Notes: generated by a model not told the origin, from the letters alone. DNA of 64,000 bases from Mameliella sp. MMSF_3455 (GCF_030733205.1 NZ_JASHJL010000010.1:62001-126000), one strand, 5' to 3'; shown: positions 22,708 through 32,146, counted from the first letter of the stretch. Numbers and translations: made by a program.

Positions 22708-23498
22708 TGCGCTGGGGATGGCACCTGATCCGCCTGTGGAGCCTGCTTGTCTACGGTTTCATGTTCCTGCCAGTGGCCGTCGTGGTTCTGCTGAGCTTCA
22801 ACGCCAGCCAGTTCGGCAGTTTTCCGATGACGGGCTTTTCCTTCCGCTGGTTCGTGGAGCTGTGGAACAACGACGCGATCATGCGCGCCTTTCGCACCTC
22901 TATCGTTCTTGGCCTGATGACGGCACTGATCTCGACCACCTTGGGGGTCTTGGCCAGCCTCGCGCTGGTCCGGTACAAGGTGCCGGGCGCCAACATGATC
23001 TCGACCCTTCTGATCGCGCCCATCCTGGTGCCGGAAGTGGTGCTGGCGGTGGCGCTCCTGCTGTTCCTCAACTTCCTCGGCCTGCACAAGAGCTTTGCCC
23101 TGCTGCTGTTCGGCCATGTGATCTTTACGCTGCCCTTCGTGATCCTCGTGGTCCAGGCGCGATTGGTTTCCATCCGCCGCGACGTCGAGGAAGCGGCGAT
23201 GAGCCTTGGCGCCAGCCCGGTCCAGACCTTCTTTCAGATCACGCTGCCGCTGATGATGCCGGCGGTGCTGGCGGGGGCGCTCTTTGCCTTCACCATCAGC
23301 TTTGACGACATCACCGGCACGCTTTTCTGGAAACCCGGCGGGGTGGAAACCGTGCCGACGCAGATCTTTGCCATGCTGCGCAATTCCATCAGCCCGGAAA
23401 TCAACGCGCTTGGCACTGTCATGATTGTCATGACGGTCGGTCTGCCCCTGATCGGGGCGGCGATCGCACGGCAACTCGCCCGCAAGAGCGGCACATAG
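22707..23498 (+). CDS. ABC transporter permease, PotC-like
   Basis: The 263-residue protein has six membrane helices and the EAA motif EEAAMSLGASPVQTFFQITLP. The ISFDDITGTLFWKPGG segment matches PotC-type permeases. It is coupled to the preceding permease through a TGATG overlap. Confidence 0.9.
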   Translation: MRWGWHLIRLWSLLVYGFMFLPVAVVVLLSFNASQFGSFPMTGFSFRWFVELWNNDAIMRAFRTSIVLGLMTALISTTLGVLASLALVRYKVPGANMISTLLIAPILVPEVVLAVALLLFLNFLGLHKSFALLLFGHVIFTLPFVILVVQARLVSIRRDVEEAAMSLGASPVQTFFQITLPLMMPAVLAGALFAFTISFDDITGTLFWKPGGVETVPTQIFAMLRNSISPEINALGTVMIVMTVGLPLIGAAIARQLARKSGT

Positions 23499-23536
23499 AA
23501 CCGCCTGCATATCCACGACCCGACAAGGAGATGAAG

Positions 23537-24685
23537 ATGACACGGAAAATCGACGACACGACACGTTATGAACGCCTGCGCGAGCGCTACATGAACGGTG
23601 GGCTGGACCGCCGCAGTTTCCTGGGCCTTCTGGGCGCCGCAGGCACGGCCTACGGCCTTGTGACACCCTACCGCGCCTTGGCACAAAGCGTCAGCCAGGT
23701 CCGGTTCGACGGCTGGGGCGGCGTGGTCTCCGAGGCGCTGCGCGCCAATGCCTTCGACCCGTTCACCGCGAAAACCGGCATCGAGGTGGTCGACGGCACG
23801 TTCGGCGGCGGTGACGAATACCTCAGCCGGGTCAAGGCCAGTCAGCCGGGCGAATACAACATCGCCCACCTGTCGGGCGTTTTCGACTACGCGCGCTATC
23901 ACGGGCTGGGCCTGACCACCAAGCTGAACGAGGAAAGGATCCCCAACCTGCAGTTCGTGATCCCCAAGCTGGTCGACGTCTTCCGGAACGTCACCGACGG
24001 ATCGCTCAGCTGCGTGCCCTATGATTACGGCACCACCGGGCTGGCCTATAACCGCAAGTACATCTCGGACGAGGAGATGCAGGAAAAGGGCGCCAAGATC
24101 CTGATCGACGAAGCCCACAAGGGCAAGATCGGCGGTTGGTCCGACTGGCGCACGCGGATGTGGTATGCCTCTCTGCAGACCGGGCAGGATCCGAACGGCG
24201 TCACCGACGAAGAGGCCTGCTGGGATGCCGTGCGCCAGCACCGCGACCTCGCGCTGAAATACTGGGGTTCGGGCGCCGAGCTGATGAGCCTTTTGGCCGA
24301 GGAAGAGATCCACGTCACCGAGGGCTGGTCCGGCCGCATCTACGCCCTGCAGGAACAGGGGCATGACATCGGCTACATGGACCCGCCCAACGGCTTTGGC
24401 TGGCAGGAATGCATGTTCGTCATCAAGGGCTCGCCGCTGGAGGCCTGCGAGGAACTGCTGAACTTCATGCTTGATCCGGCGACCTCGATCGCCGTGGCCG
24501 AGGGGCAGAGCTATCCGCCTGCACTGGACCCCCAGAAGGTCGACCTGGGCGACAAGATCCCGACGCTGCCTGCCTTCGACCCCACGGGCACGCTGGATGG
24601 TCTTACCTTTGCCGATCCGGACTACTGGAACGGCCACGAGGCCGCCTGGTCGAAGACCTTCGGCCGTGTCCAGAAGGGCTACTGA
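23537..24685 (+). CDS. Periplasmic substrate-binding protein, PotD-like, Tat-exported
   Basis: The 382-residue protein has a twin-arginine signal, GGLDRRSFLGLLGAAG (Arg25-Arg26), ending in ALAQ. The mature part has the SVPYDYGTTGLAYNRKY-like hinge and domain pattern of polyamine-type binding proteins. I chose the second ATG (23537), because AAGGAG abuts the first ATG at 23531 and is 6 bases from the second. It delivers an amine-like solute to the two permeases. Export folded through Tat is unusual but known for this family in Rhodobacterales. Confidence 0.9.
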   Translation: MTRKIDDTTRYERLRERYMNGGLDRRSFLGLLGAAGTAYGLVTPYRALAQSVSQVRFDGWGGVVSEALRANAFDPFTAKTGIEVVDGTFGGGDEYLSRVKASQPGEYNIAHLSGVFDYARYHGLGLTTKLNEERIPNLQFVIPKLVDVFRNVTDGSLSCVPYDYGTTGLAYNRKYISDEEMQEKGAKILIDEAHKGKIGGWSDWRTRMWYASLQTGQDPNGVTDEEACWDAVRQHRDLALKYWGSGAELMSLLAEEEIHVTEGWSGRIYALQEQGHDIGYMDPPNGFGWQECMFVIKGSPLEACEELLNFMLDPATSIAVAEGQSYPPALDPQKVDLGDKIPTLPAFDPTGTLDGLTFADPDYWNGHEAAWSKTFGRVQKGY

Positions 24686-24754
24686 CCCCAAGCCAACCTG
24701 CCTGCCCCGGCCAGCGTGTCGGGGCGGGCGCCCCTCTGTCGCAGGACCTTGCCC

Positions 24755-25828
24755 ATGAGTACCGTCACCCTGGACAATATCGTCAAGCGGTTCGGCACCT
24801 TCACCGCCGTGCATCCGACCAACCTGGAAATCCCCGAGGGCACCTTCCTGACGCTGCTCGGACCATCGGGCTGTGGCAAGACGACCAACCTGCGGATGAT
24901 CGCCGGCCTGCTGGACCCGACCGAGGGCGAAATCCGCATCGGCGGCAAAAGCGTGAACAACGTGCCGATCCACAAGCGCAACCTTGGCATCGTGTTCCAG
25001 AACTACGCCCTGTTCCCGCACAAGAGCGTGGCCGACAACGTGGCCTTTGGCCTGAAATACCGCGATGTGCCCGCCTCCGAGATCCCGGGGCGCGTGCAAA
25101 AGGCGCTGGACCTGGTGCAATTGCCCGATGTGGGTGGCCGCTACCCCAAGGCACTGTCGGGCGGTCAGCAACAGCGTATCGCGCTGGCCCGCGCCATCGT
25201 CATCGAACCGGACGTGCTGCTGCTGGACGAACCGCTGTCCGCACTGGATGCCAACCTGCGCGAGGACATGCGCGTGGAGTTGAAGCGCATCCAGGACCAG
25301 ATCGGTGTCACGACCGTCTTTGTCACGCATGACCAGTCCGAAGCGCTGGCCATGTCCGACCAGATCGTCGTCATGAGCGCGGGCCGCGTCGAACAGGTCG
25401 GCACGCCGGAAGAAGTCTATAATCGCCCAGCCAGCGAATTCGTCGCCAATTTCCTGGGCGCCTCCAACATCATCGAGGGCAAATGCACCGGCAAGGATGC
25501 AGAGACGGCTGCGCTAGATGTGCCGGTGTTCGGCCATGTGCCGGTGCCCGCCGACAAGGCGCCGCAGGTCAGCGAAGGCGCTGCCAAGCTGGTGCTGCGG
25601 GCCGAGAAACTGCAATTGATGCCGCAGGGCGCGGACACGACCGGCATGGTCACATCCGAGGCGGTGGTGGAAACCGTCGACTACCAGGGCCAGACCGTAC
25701 GCTATTTCATCCGTGCCGGTGATCGCCAGTTCCAGGCGATCAACATGATCGACGGTCATCCCTTTGCCGAAGGCACGACAGTGACAGCAGGGTTTCGGCC
25801 CATCGATTGCGCTGCATTGCCGGGGTGA
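24755..25828 (+). CDS. ABC transporter ATPase, PotA-like
   Basis: The 357-residue protein has Walker A GPSGCGKTT, Q-loop, signature LSGGQQQRIALARA, Walker B VLLLDEPLSALD and the H-loop TVFVTHDQSEAL. A C-terminal TOBE-like regulatory domain follows (about 270-357). It energises the PotBC-like permeases. The ATG at 24755 begins MSTVTLDNIVKRFG; a GTG at 24716 would only add non-conserved residues. Confidence 0.93.
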   Translation: MSTVTLDNIVKRFGTFTAVHPTNLEIPEGTFLTLLGPSGCGKTTNLRMIAGLLDPTEGEIRIGGKSVNNVPIHKRNLGIVFQNYALFPHKSVADNVAFGLKYRDVPASEIPGRVQKALDLVQLPDVGGRYPKALSGGQQQRIALARAIVIEPDVLLLDEPLSALDANLREDMRVELKRIQDQIGVTTVFVTHDQSEALAMSDQIVVMSAGRVEQVGTPEEVYNRPASEFVANFLGASNIIEGKCTGKDAETAALDVPVFGHVPVPADKAPQVSEGAAKLVLRAEKLQLMPQGADTTGMVTSEAVVETVDYQGQTVRYFIRAGDRQFQAINMIDGHPFAEGTTVTAGFRPIDCAALPG

Positions 25829-25832
25829 CGGG

Positions 25833-27170
25833 ATGAGCAAGCTTTTCTACCAGGGCCGCGGGCGCAAACCGGTGCTGGACCAGGCCCGCGGCGTCTACAT
25901 GTGGGACAAGAACGGGCGCCGCTATCTTGACGGGTCGTCCGGCGCGATGGTCTGCAATATCGGTCATTCCAACGAACATGTGCTGGCGGCGATGCAGCGC
26001 CAGATGGAAAAATCCACCTTTGGCTATCGCCTGCATTTCGAGACCGAGGCCTCGGAGAACATGGCCGAGAAACTGGCCGGGAAAATGCCCGAAGGGCTGG
26101 ACCGCGTGTTCTTTGTCTCTGGCGGGTCCGAGGCGGTGGAGAGCGCGATGAAACTGGCGCGGCAATACGCGCTGGCGGCGGGGCAGGGCAGCCGGTGGAA
26201 GATCATCTCGCGCACGCCCTCCTATCACGGCTGCACTTTGGGGGCGCTGGCAACCACGGGCTACACCACGCTGACCGCGCCGTTTGAACCCATGATGCGG
26301 ATCATGCCCAAGGTGCCGGCGCCGCGCGCCTATCTCGACGGGCTGGACCCAGAGGACGCGGCGACGGGGCGGCACTATGCCGACATGCTGGCCCAGAGGA
26401 TCGAAGAGGAGGGCCCGGACAGCGTGCTGGCCTTCATCGTCGAGCCGATCGGCGGTGCTTCGACGGGGGCGCTGGTCTCTCCGCCGGGTTATCTCGAACG
26501 GGTACGCGAGATCTGCGACGCCTATGGTATCCTGCTGATCCTCGACGAGGTCATGACCGGGGCGGGGCGCACCGGCGCCTTTCTGGGGGTCGATCACTGG
26601 GGCGTGCGGCCCGACATCGTGGTTCTGTCCAAAGGGATCGGCTCTGGCTATGCGCCTCTGGGCGCGATGGTGGCCGACAGGCGGCTGGTGGATCCCGTGC
26701 TGGACGCGGGCGGGTTTGCGCATGGGTTCACCTACGCGGGCAACCCGCTGGCCTGCGCGGCGGGCCTTGCCGTTCTGGAAGAGATCGACAGGCAGGATCT
26801 TTGCGCCAATGCCGCCGCGATGGGGGAAAAACTGCTGGCGCGGCTGAACGGCTTGATGCAACGCCACGACATCATCGGGGACGTGCGCGGCAAGGGCCTG
26901 TTGACCGCCTTCGAGTTCATGTCGGACCGGAGCACAAAGGCGCCCCTGCCGAAACACCTGAACGCGCATCAGCGGTTCGTGGACATCGCCTATGACAAGG
27001 GGTTGATCGTCTATTCGCGTCGCACGCGCGACGGGCTGGAAGGGGATCACATCCTTGTCTGCCCGCCGCTGATCCTGAACGAGGGGCATATCGACGAGAT
27101 CATCGAGGGGCTGGATGCGTCCCTTGTCCAGTTTGCACATGAAATCGCACCCGCGATGCAGGCCGGATGA
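25833..27170 (+). CDS. Class III PLP-dependent aminotransferase
   Basis: The 445-residue protein has the class III pattern SGGSEAVESAMKLARQYA, the LDEVMTGAGRTG segment with the PLP-pyridine Asp, and the Schiff-base Lys267 in VLSKGIGSGYAPLGA. It belongs to the omega-aminotransferase/diamine group. In this operon it likely removes the amino group of the imported or deacetylated amine. The exact donor and acceptor are unknown. Confidence 0.9.
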   Translation: MSKLFYQGRGRKPVLDQARGVYMWDKNGRRYLDGSSGAMVCNIGHSNEHVLAAMQRQMEKSTFGYRLHFETEASENMAEKLAGKMPEGLDRVFFVSGGSEAVESAMKLARQYALAAGQGSRWKIISRTPSYHGCTLGALATTGYTTLTAPFEPMMRIMPKVPAPRAYLDGLDPEDAATGRHYADMLAQRIEEEGPDSVLAFIVEPIGGASTGALVSPPGYLERVREICDAYGILLILDEVMTGAGRTGAFLGVDHWGVRPDIVVLSKGIGSGYAPLGAMVADRRLVDPVLDAGGFAHGFTYAGNPLACAAGLAVLEEIDRQDLCANAAAMGEKLLARLNGLMQRHDIIGDVRGKGLLTAFEFMSDRSTKAPLPKHLNAHQRFVDIAYDKGLIVYSRRTRDGLEGDHILVCPPLILNEGHIDEIIEGLDASLVQFAHEIAPAMQAG

Positions 27171-27171
27171 C

Positions 27172-28098
27172 ATGAGCAAGATCCTCATCACCTGCGCTGT
27201 CACCGGCTCGATCCATACGCCGTCGATGTCGCCCCACCTGCCGGTGACGGCGGATCAGATCACGGAACACGCCGTTGGCGCGGCAGAGGCCGGGGCATCG
27301 ATCCTGCACCTGCACGCCCGCGATCCCGAGACCGGGCAGCCCTCTGCCGACCCGGCGCATTTCATGGCCTTCCTGCCGCGGATCAAGCAGGCGACAGGCG
27401 CGGTCCTGAACATTTCCACCGGCGGCAGCGCGGTGATGACGCTGGACCAGCGGCTGGCCGCGCCCAGGTTGGCCGAACCAGAGATGTGCAGCCTGAACAT
27501 GGGGTCGATGAACTTTGCTCTTTATCCTGCGGCGGCGCGGATCGACGAATGGAAACATGACTGGGAACAGCCGTTCCTGGAAAACTCCGACGACCTCGTC
27601 TTCAAGAACACGCCGCGCGACATCGCAGGCATCCTGCAGACGATGGGCAAGGAGCGCGGCGCGCGGTTCGAGTTCGAATGCTACGACCTGAGTCACCTCT
27701 ACATGCTGCGCCATTTCGCGGATCGCGGATTGGTATTGGCGCCATTCTTCATCCAGTTCGTCTTTGGCGTGCTGGGGGGCATGGGACCGGACCCGGAGAA
27801 TCTGACCCACATGAAGACCATCGCCGACAAGCTGTTCGGCGAGGATTACATGTTTTCGGTTCTGGCGGCCGGGCGGCACCAGATCCCGCTGACCAGCATG
27901 GCCGCTGCGATGGGGGGGCATGTGCGCGTCGGGCTGGAAGACAGCCTGATGATCGCGCGCGGGCAACTGGCGCGGAGCAATGCCGAGCAGGTGGCCAAGA
28001 TCCGCCGCATCGTCGAGGACATGGGCCGCGAGGTAGCCACGCCGGAGGACGCCCGCCGAATGCTGGGGCTGAAGGGCGCGGACAGGACGGCGATCTGA
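27172..28098 (+). CDS. Beta-keto acid cleavage enzyme (BKACE, DUF849)
   Basis: The 308-residue protein opens with KILITCAVTGSIHTPSMSP and has HLHARDPETGQPS, part of the zinc site, and GGHVRVGLEDSLM near the C terminus, all typical of BKACE. These enzymes condense a beta-keto acid with acetyl-CoA to give acetoacetate and a new acyl-CoA. The prototype, Kce, acts on 3-keto-5-aminohexanoate in lysine fermentation. Here it should act on a keto acid formed from the amine. The start is 1 base after the upstream stop. Confidence 0.9.
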   Translation: MSKILITCAVTGSIHTPSMSPHLPVTADQITEHAVGAAEAGASILHLHARDPETGQPSADPAHFMAFLPRIKQATGAVLNISTGGSAVMTLDQRLAAPRLAEPEMCSLNMGSMNFALYPAAARIDEWKHDWEQPFLENSDDLVFKNTPRDIAGILQTMGKERGARFEFECYDLSHLYMLRHFADRGLVLAPFFIQFVFGVLGGMGPDPENLTHMKTIADKLFGEDYMFSVLAAGRHQIPLTSMAAAMGGHVRVGLEDSLMIARGQLARSNAEQVAKIRRIVEDMGREVATPEDARRMLGLKGADRTAI

Positions 28099-28577
28099 TG
28101 GGATTGACGATCAGGACGGCCGCGCGCTCTGACGTGGAGCGGCTCGACCAGGCGCTTGCCGCCCTGGCGCGGGACCTGGGTGATACCTACAACGCCTCGC
28201 CCGAGGCTCTAGCGCGTGCGGGCTGGGGTGAGGTTCCGGCCTTTCGCGCCCAACTGGCCGAGGAGAGCGGCGCGATGGCCGGGCTGGCGCTCTACTCGCC
28301 GGGGCTGTCCACGGTGCGCGGCGGTGCGGGGCTCTATGTCTCGGACCTCTGGGTGTCGCCTGCCCAGCGATCCGGAGGGCTCGGACGGCGGTTGCTGGCC
28401 GCGGCCTATGCCGACGCAGCGTCGGCTTGGGGGGCTTGCTTCCTGCGCCTGCAAGTCTATGACCGGACCCCCGCGGCGCGCCGTTTCTACGACCGGCTGG
28501 GATTTGTCCCCGCCAAGGGTCACACCGATTTGTTCTTGGATGAGGCCGGATGCGCGGCCCTGGAAGGAGAGCGATGA
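28098..28577 (+). CDS. GNAT-family N-acetyltransferase
   Basis: The 159-residue protein has the GNAT core: LYVSDLWVSPAQRSGGLGRRLL with the acetyl-CoA pyrophosphate loop (Q/RxxGxG/A type) and the C-terminal LQVYDRTPAARRFYDRLGF. It overlaps both neighbours by a base or two (TGATG at 28098, ATGA at 28574), so it is tightly coupled to the BKACE and deacetylase genes. It may acetylate the amine or an intermediate. Confidence 0.85.
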   Translation: MGLTIRTAARSDVERLDQALAALARDLGDTYNASPEALARAGWGEVPAFRAQLAEESGAMAGLALYSPGLSTVRGGAGLYVSDLWVSPAQRSGGLGRRLLAAAYADAASAWGACFLRLQVYDRTPAARRFYDRLGFVPAKGHTDLFLDEAGCAALEGER

Positions 28578-29599
28578 AAGCCGTCTTTGACGACCGACAA
28601 TGGCGCCATGATCCCAAGCATTTCATGGCCAACGGGGCGATCATGCCCAACCCTGAGCAACCGCGCCGGATCGAGGTGCTGAAGGCCGCCGCCGAAGAGG
28701 CGGGCTGTGCGTTTCAGCCGCCGCAGGACGCGGGCCTTGGCCCCATCGCGGCGGTGCATACCCCCGAGTACCTGACCTTTCTCGAAAGCATCTACACCCG
28801 CTGGCGCCGGATCGAGGGCGCGGGCGAAGAGGTGATCCCCAACGTCCACCCGGCCAACCGCACCGATGGCTATCCCAAATCCGCCGTGGGTCAGGCCGGC
28901 TATCACCAGGCCGACACCGCCTGTCCCATCGCCGAAGGCACATGGCAGGCGGCCTATTGGTCCGCGCAGAGCGCCATCACCGGAGCCGACCTGATCGCCA
29001 GTGACGAACGCGCCGTCTATGCCCTGTCGCGCCCGCCGGGGCACCATGCCTTTGCGGACCTGGCGGGGGGCTTCTGCTTCCTCAACAACTCGGGCATTGC
29101 CGCCGAACGCTTGCGCGGCTGGGGTTTCCGCCCCGCGATCCTTGATGTGGACGTGCACCACGGCAACGGCACGCAGGGCATGTTCTATGACCGCGACGAC
29201 GTGCTGACCGTATCCATTCACGCCGATCCGGCGCGGTTCTACCCGTTTTTCTGGGGCCACGCGCAGGAACGCGGCGCGGGCCGGGGGATGGGCTGCAACC
29301 TGAACCTGCCGCTGGCGCGCGGCACGGGGGACGCGGATTTCCTCAAGACGCTGGACACGGCGCTGGGGCGGGTACGCAGCTTTGGCACTGATGCGCTTGT
29401 TGTGGCCCTGGGCCTCGATGCCTCGATCGACGATCCCTTTCAGGGGCTGGCGGTCACGCAGGACGGTTTTGCCCGCATTGGTGCTGCCATCGCCGCCACC
29501 GGCCTGCCCGTGCTGTTTGTCCAGGAGGGCGGATACCTTTCGGACACGCTGGGCGCGAACCTGACCAAAACCCTGACCGGGTTTCAGGAGGGCGCGTGA
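28574..29599 (+). CDS. Acetylpolyamine amidohydrolase / class II-type deacetylase
   Basis: The 341-residue protein has the histone-deacetylase-superfamily motifs RPPGHHAFADLAGGFCFLNN and LDVDVHHGNGTQ, which hold the active-site His pair and zinc ligands. The L1-like insert and length fit acetylpolyamine amidohydrolases (AphA type). With the PotABCD-like importer this points to use of acetylated polyamines or related N-acyl amines. Confidence 0.9.
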   Translation: MKAVFDDRQWRHDPKHFMANGAIMPNPEQPRRIEVLKAAAEEAGCAFQPPQDAGLGPIAAVHTPEYLTFLESIYTRWRRIEGAGEEVIPNVHPANRTDGYPKSAVGQAGYHQADTACPIAEGTWQAAYWSAQSAITGADLIASDERAVYALSRPPGHHAFADLAGGFCFLNNSGIAAERLRGWGFRPAILDVDVHHGNGTQGMFYDRDDVLTVSIHADPARFYPFFWGHAQERGAGRGMGCNLNLPLARGTGDADFLKTLDTALGRVRSFGTDALVVALGLDASIDDPFQGLAVTQDGFARIGAAIAATGLPVLFVQEGGYLSDTLGANLTKTLTGFQEGA

Positions 29600-30696
29600 C
29601 AACCTCGGACGTGATCGTGATCGGCGGCGGCATCGCCGGGATCAGCGCAGGCGCGGAACTGGCCGCGGACATGTCGGTGACCGTGCTCGAGGGTGAGCGC
29701 CAGATCGGTTATCATTCCACGGGCCGATCTGCGGCGATCTTCATCCGCAACTATGGCAATGCGACGCTGCGGGCACTCAACGCGGTGTCCGCGGGCCTGA
29801 TGGAACGGCCCGAGGGCGTGTCGGACAGCAGCCTGCTGTCGCCGCGCGGCGAGATGATGGTGGCCACCGAGGACGAGGTGGCCACGCTGGAGGACTACTG
29901 CGCCGGGGCCCAGGGCCTCGAACGACTGAGCGCCGCGCAGGCGGTCGAGTTGGTGCCGATCCTGCGGCCCGAACTGATCGCCGCGGCGGTGATCGAGTGG
30001 GACGCGCAGGACATCGACGTGGACCGGATGCTGAATGGCTACGCGCGGTTGCTGCGCGGCCGGGGCGGCCGGATCGAGACAGGCGCCCAGGTGACGGAGA
30101 TCCGGCGCGAGGGATGGCAGTGGGTCGTCACCGCCGGCACGCAGGATTACCGCGCGCCGTTGATCGTCAATGCCGCCGGGGCCTGGGCTGCGCAGGTGGC
30201 GGACCTGGCTGGCGTCCGCACCATCCCGATGCATCCCTTGCGGCGCTCGGCGGCGATCCTGCCCGCGCCGGAGGCCCATGACGTCACCCGCTGGCCTCTC
30301 TTCGTCTCGGCATCCGAGCAGTGGTACGCCAAACCCGAGGCAGGCAAGCTGATGGTCAGCCCCGCCGACGAGGACCCGGTGGAACCTCATGACGCTTGGG
30401 CCGACGACATGGTGCTGGCCGAGGGACTGCATAGGTTCGAACAGGCGGTCACGATGCCCGTTACCCGTGTCGAACATACCTGGGCGGGGCTGCGCAGCTT
30501 TACACCGGACCGGACGCCGGTTGTCGGCCACGATCCCGATGAACCGAGCTTCTTCTGGCTGGCGGGCCAGGGGGGCTATGGCGTGCAGACCGCGCCCGTG
30601 CTGTCCCGCGTCACCGCCCGGCTTGTCACTGACACGGCCCCACCCGTTTCCGACACCGTCATCGGGGCGCTGTCCCCGGCGCGGTTTTCTTCCTGA
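29596..30696 (+). CDS. FAD-dependent amine/amino-acid oxidoreductase (DAO family)
   Basis: The 366-residue protein starts VIVIGGGIAGISAGAELA, a Rossmann FAD site, and has STGRSAAIF and VEHTWAGLRSFTPDRTPVVG near the C terminus. It resembles D-arginine dehydrogenase-like members. The GTG start overlaps the deacetylase stop. It probably oxidises an amine or amino acid to an imine, which fits RidA as the next gene. Confidence 0.87.
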   Translation: MTTSDVIVIGGGIAGISAGAELAADMSVTVLEGERQIGYHSTGRSAAIFIRNYGNATLRALNAVSAGLMERPEGVSDSSLLSPRGEMMVATEDEVATLEDYCAGAQGLERLSAAQAVELVPILRPELIAAAVIEWDAQDIDVDRMLNGYARLLRGRGGRIETGAQVTEIRREGWQWVVTAGTQDYRAPLIVNAAGAWAAQVADLAGVRTIPMHPLRRSAAILPAPEAHDVTRWPLFVSASEQWYAKPEAGKLMVSPADEDPVEPHDAWADDMVLAEGLHRFEQAVTMPVTRVEHTWAGLRSFTPDRTPVVGHDPDEPSFFWLAGQGGYGVQTAPVLSRVTARLVTDTAPPVSDTVIGALSPARFSS

Positions 30697-30712
30697 TCCC
30701 AAGAGGCAAGAC

Positions 30713-31063
30713 ATGACAGAGATCACACGAAGCCATACCGGCCCGCGCATGAGCCAGATCGTGACGCATGGCGATACGATCTACCTGGCGGGCCAAGTCG
30801 GCACCGCTGGCGCCAGCGTCACGCAGCAGACGCTGGATTGCCTGGAAAAGATCGACGCGCTTCTTGCCGAGGCCGGGTCGGACAAGACGCGCATCCTGCA
30901 ATGCGTGATCTGGCTGGCGGACATGGGCGACTTCGCCGAGATGAACGCGGTCTGGGACGCCTGGGTGCCAGAGGGCCACGCGCCCGCCCGCGCCTGTGGC
31001 GAGGCCCAGCTGGCGACGCCGGACTACAAGGTCGAATTCATCGTCATCGCGGCGAAGGCCTAG
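30713..31063 (+). CDS. RidA family enamine/imine deaminase
   Basis: The 116-residue protein has the RidA pattern, including the segments TIYLAGQVG and GHAPARACGEAQLATPDYKVEF. RidA hydrolyses reactive imines released by PLP or flavin enzymes, matching the two such enzymes in the operon. Its stop overlaps the convergent LysR gene by 4 bases (31060-31063). Confidence 0.9.
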   Translation: MTEITRSHTGPRMSQIVTHGDTIYLAGQVGTAGASVTQQTLDCLEKIDALLAEAGSDKTRILQCVIWLADMGDFAEMNAVWDAWVPEGHAPARACGEAQLATPDYKVEFIVIAAKA

Positions 31064-31983
31064 ACCGGGGCCGTCTCTGACCCTGCCAGCAGTGCCTTGC
31101 TGTGGCTGGCGACATGTTCCACGAACAGCCGGACCTTCGGGTCCTGCAGTTTCTTGTGCGGATAGAGACAACCAAAAATCATCGGCAAGGGCGGCGTGTC
31201 GGGCAGAACCTCGATCAGCCGCCCGTCTGCCAGGTGATGGGCAACGTCAAAGCGGGGCTTGTTGACGATCCCGCACCCGGCCAATGCCCAATCGGTGAGA
31301 ACGTCGCCATCGTCGGCATCGAACCGTCCCCGAACCTCCAGTTTCAGGGGACCTCCGGCGGTGTTCAGCGTCCAGAAATACTCGGGCGAGCGTGGATAGC
31401 GCAGCAACAGGCAGTTGTGGTTCTGGTTCAGCAGATCCTCGGGCTGCATGGGAGTGCCCGCCGTGCGCAGGTAGTCCGGCGAGGCGCAAAGCACGCGGGC
31501 GCAATCGGCGATCTTGCGCAGCTTCATGTTGCTGTCCTTGGGCGCACCGATAAAGAATGCCACGTCCTGACCGTCTGCCAGAATGTCGACTCGCCGGTCC
31601 GACAGGCGCATCCGCACTTCTGTTTCCGGGTAGGAATCGGTGAAGGCGGGCACCAGCGGTGCCACGATCCGGCGACCGACGCCAAGGGGCGCCGTCACGC
31701 GCAGCGCGCCGCGCGGGGTGTCGGAAAAACTGGCCACCCGTGCCTCGGCGGTCTCCAGCGCCTGCAACACCCTGCGGGCCTCTTCGTAAAAGACGCGGCC
31801 CACCTCTGTCGGCGTGATGGATCGGGTGGTCCGATTGAACAGCCGAACGCCCAGGTGGCGCTCCAACTCCTTGATTCTTTTGCTGGCCACCGCCGGGGTC
31901 AGGCGCAGATCGCGCCCGCCCGATGTGATGCTGCCCAGTTCCGTGACGCGGACAAAGACTTGCAGGCTTTCAATGTAGGACAT
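31060..31983 (-). CDS. LysR-family regulator of the xanthine dehydrogenase operon
   Basis: The 307-residue protein has an N-terminal helix-turn-helix (LQVFVRVTELGSITSGGRDL, VASKRIKELERHLGVRLFNR) and a LysR effector domain. It is divergent from xdhA across a 163-base region rich in inverted repeats, so it probably controls purine catabolism. Its 3' end overlaps ridA, which ties the two gene blocks together without a terminator. Confidence 0.9.
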   Translation of the reverse strand: MSYIESLQVFVRVTELGSITSGGRDLRLTPAVASKRIKELERHLGVRLFNRTTRSITPTEVGRVFYEEARRVLQALETAEARVASFSDTPRGALRVTAPLGVGRRIVAPLVPAFTDSYPETEVRMRLSDRRVDILADGQDVAFFIGAPKDSNMKLRKIADCARVLCASPDYLRTAGTPMQPEDLLNQNHNCLLLRYPRSPEYFWTLNTAGGPLKLEVRGRFDADDGDVLTDWALAGCGIVNKPRFDVAHHLADGRLIEVLPDTPPLPMIFGCLYPHKKLQDPKVRLFVEHVASHSKALLAGSETAPV

Positions 31984-32052
31984 GACGTTACCCCCCGGGC
32001 AAGACCCGTCGCAGCCTTGCAGGCCCGGGGGTCATTATCAACATCCTGTTGA
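31982..32052. promoter_or_regulatory. Nested inverted repeats in the LysR/xdhA divergent region
   Basis: CCCCCGGGC (31992-32000) pairs with GCCCGGGGG (32023-32031). It is flanked by ATGAC (31982-31986) and GTCAT (32031-32035), the first overlapping the LysR start. A second repeat, TCAACA-TCC-TGTTGA, lies at 32038-32052. They look like operators for the LysR protein and possible control of its own leader. Confidence 0.6.
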
Positions 32053-32146
32053 AAGTATTTGCCGCTTGCGGATGTTTTTTGAGGCTAATGCAAGCTGTAG
32101 CCTTCCTGGCAACCCCGCAATCCAGCGAGTCTTCAGGGAGGAAGTC

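Noticed and set aside
23531-23536. The first ATG of the binding-protein gene as the start
   Set aside because: AAGGAG directly abuts it; the second ATG (23537) has normal spacing.
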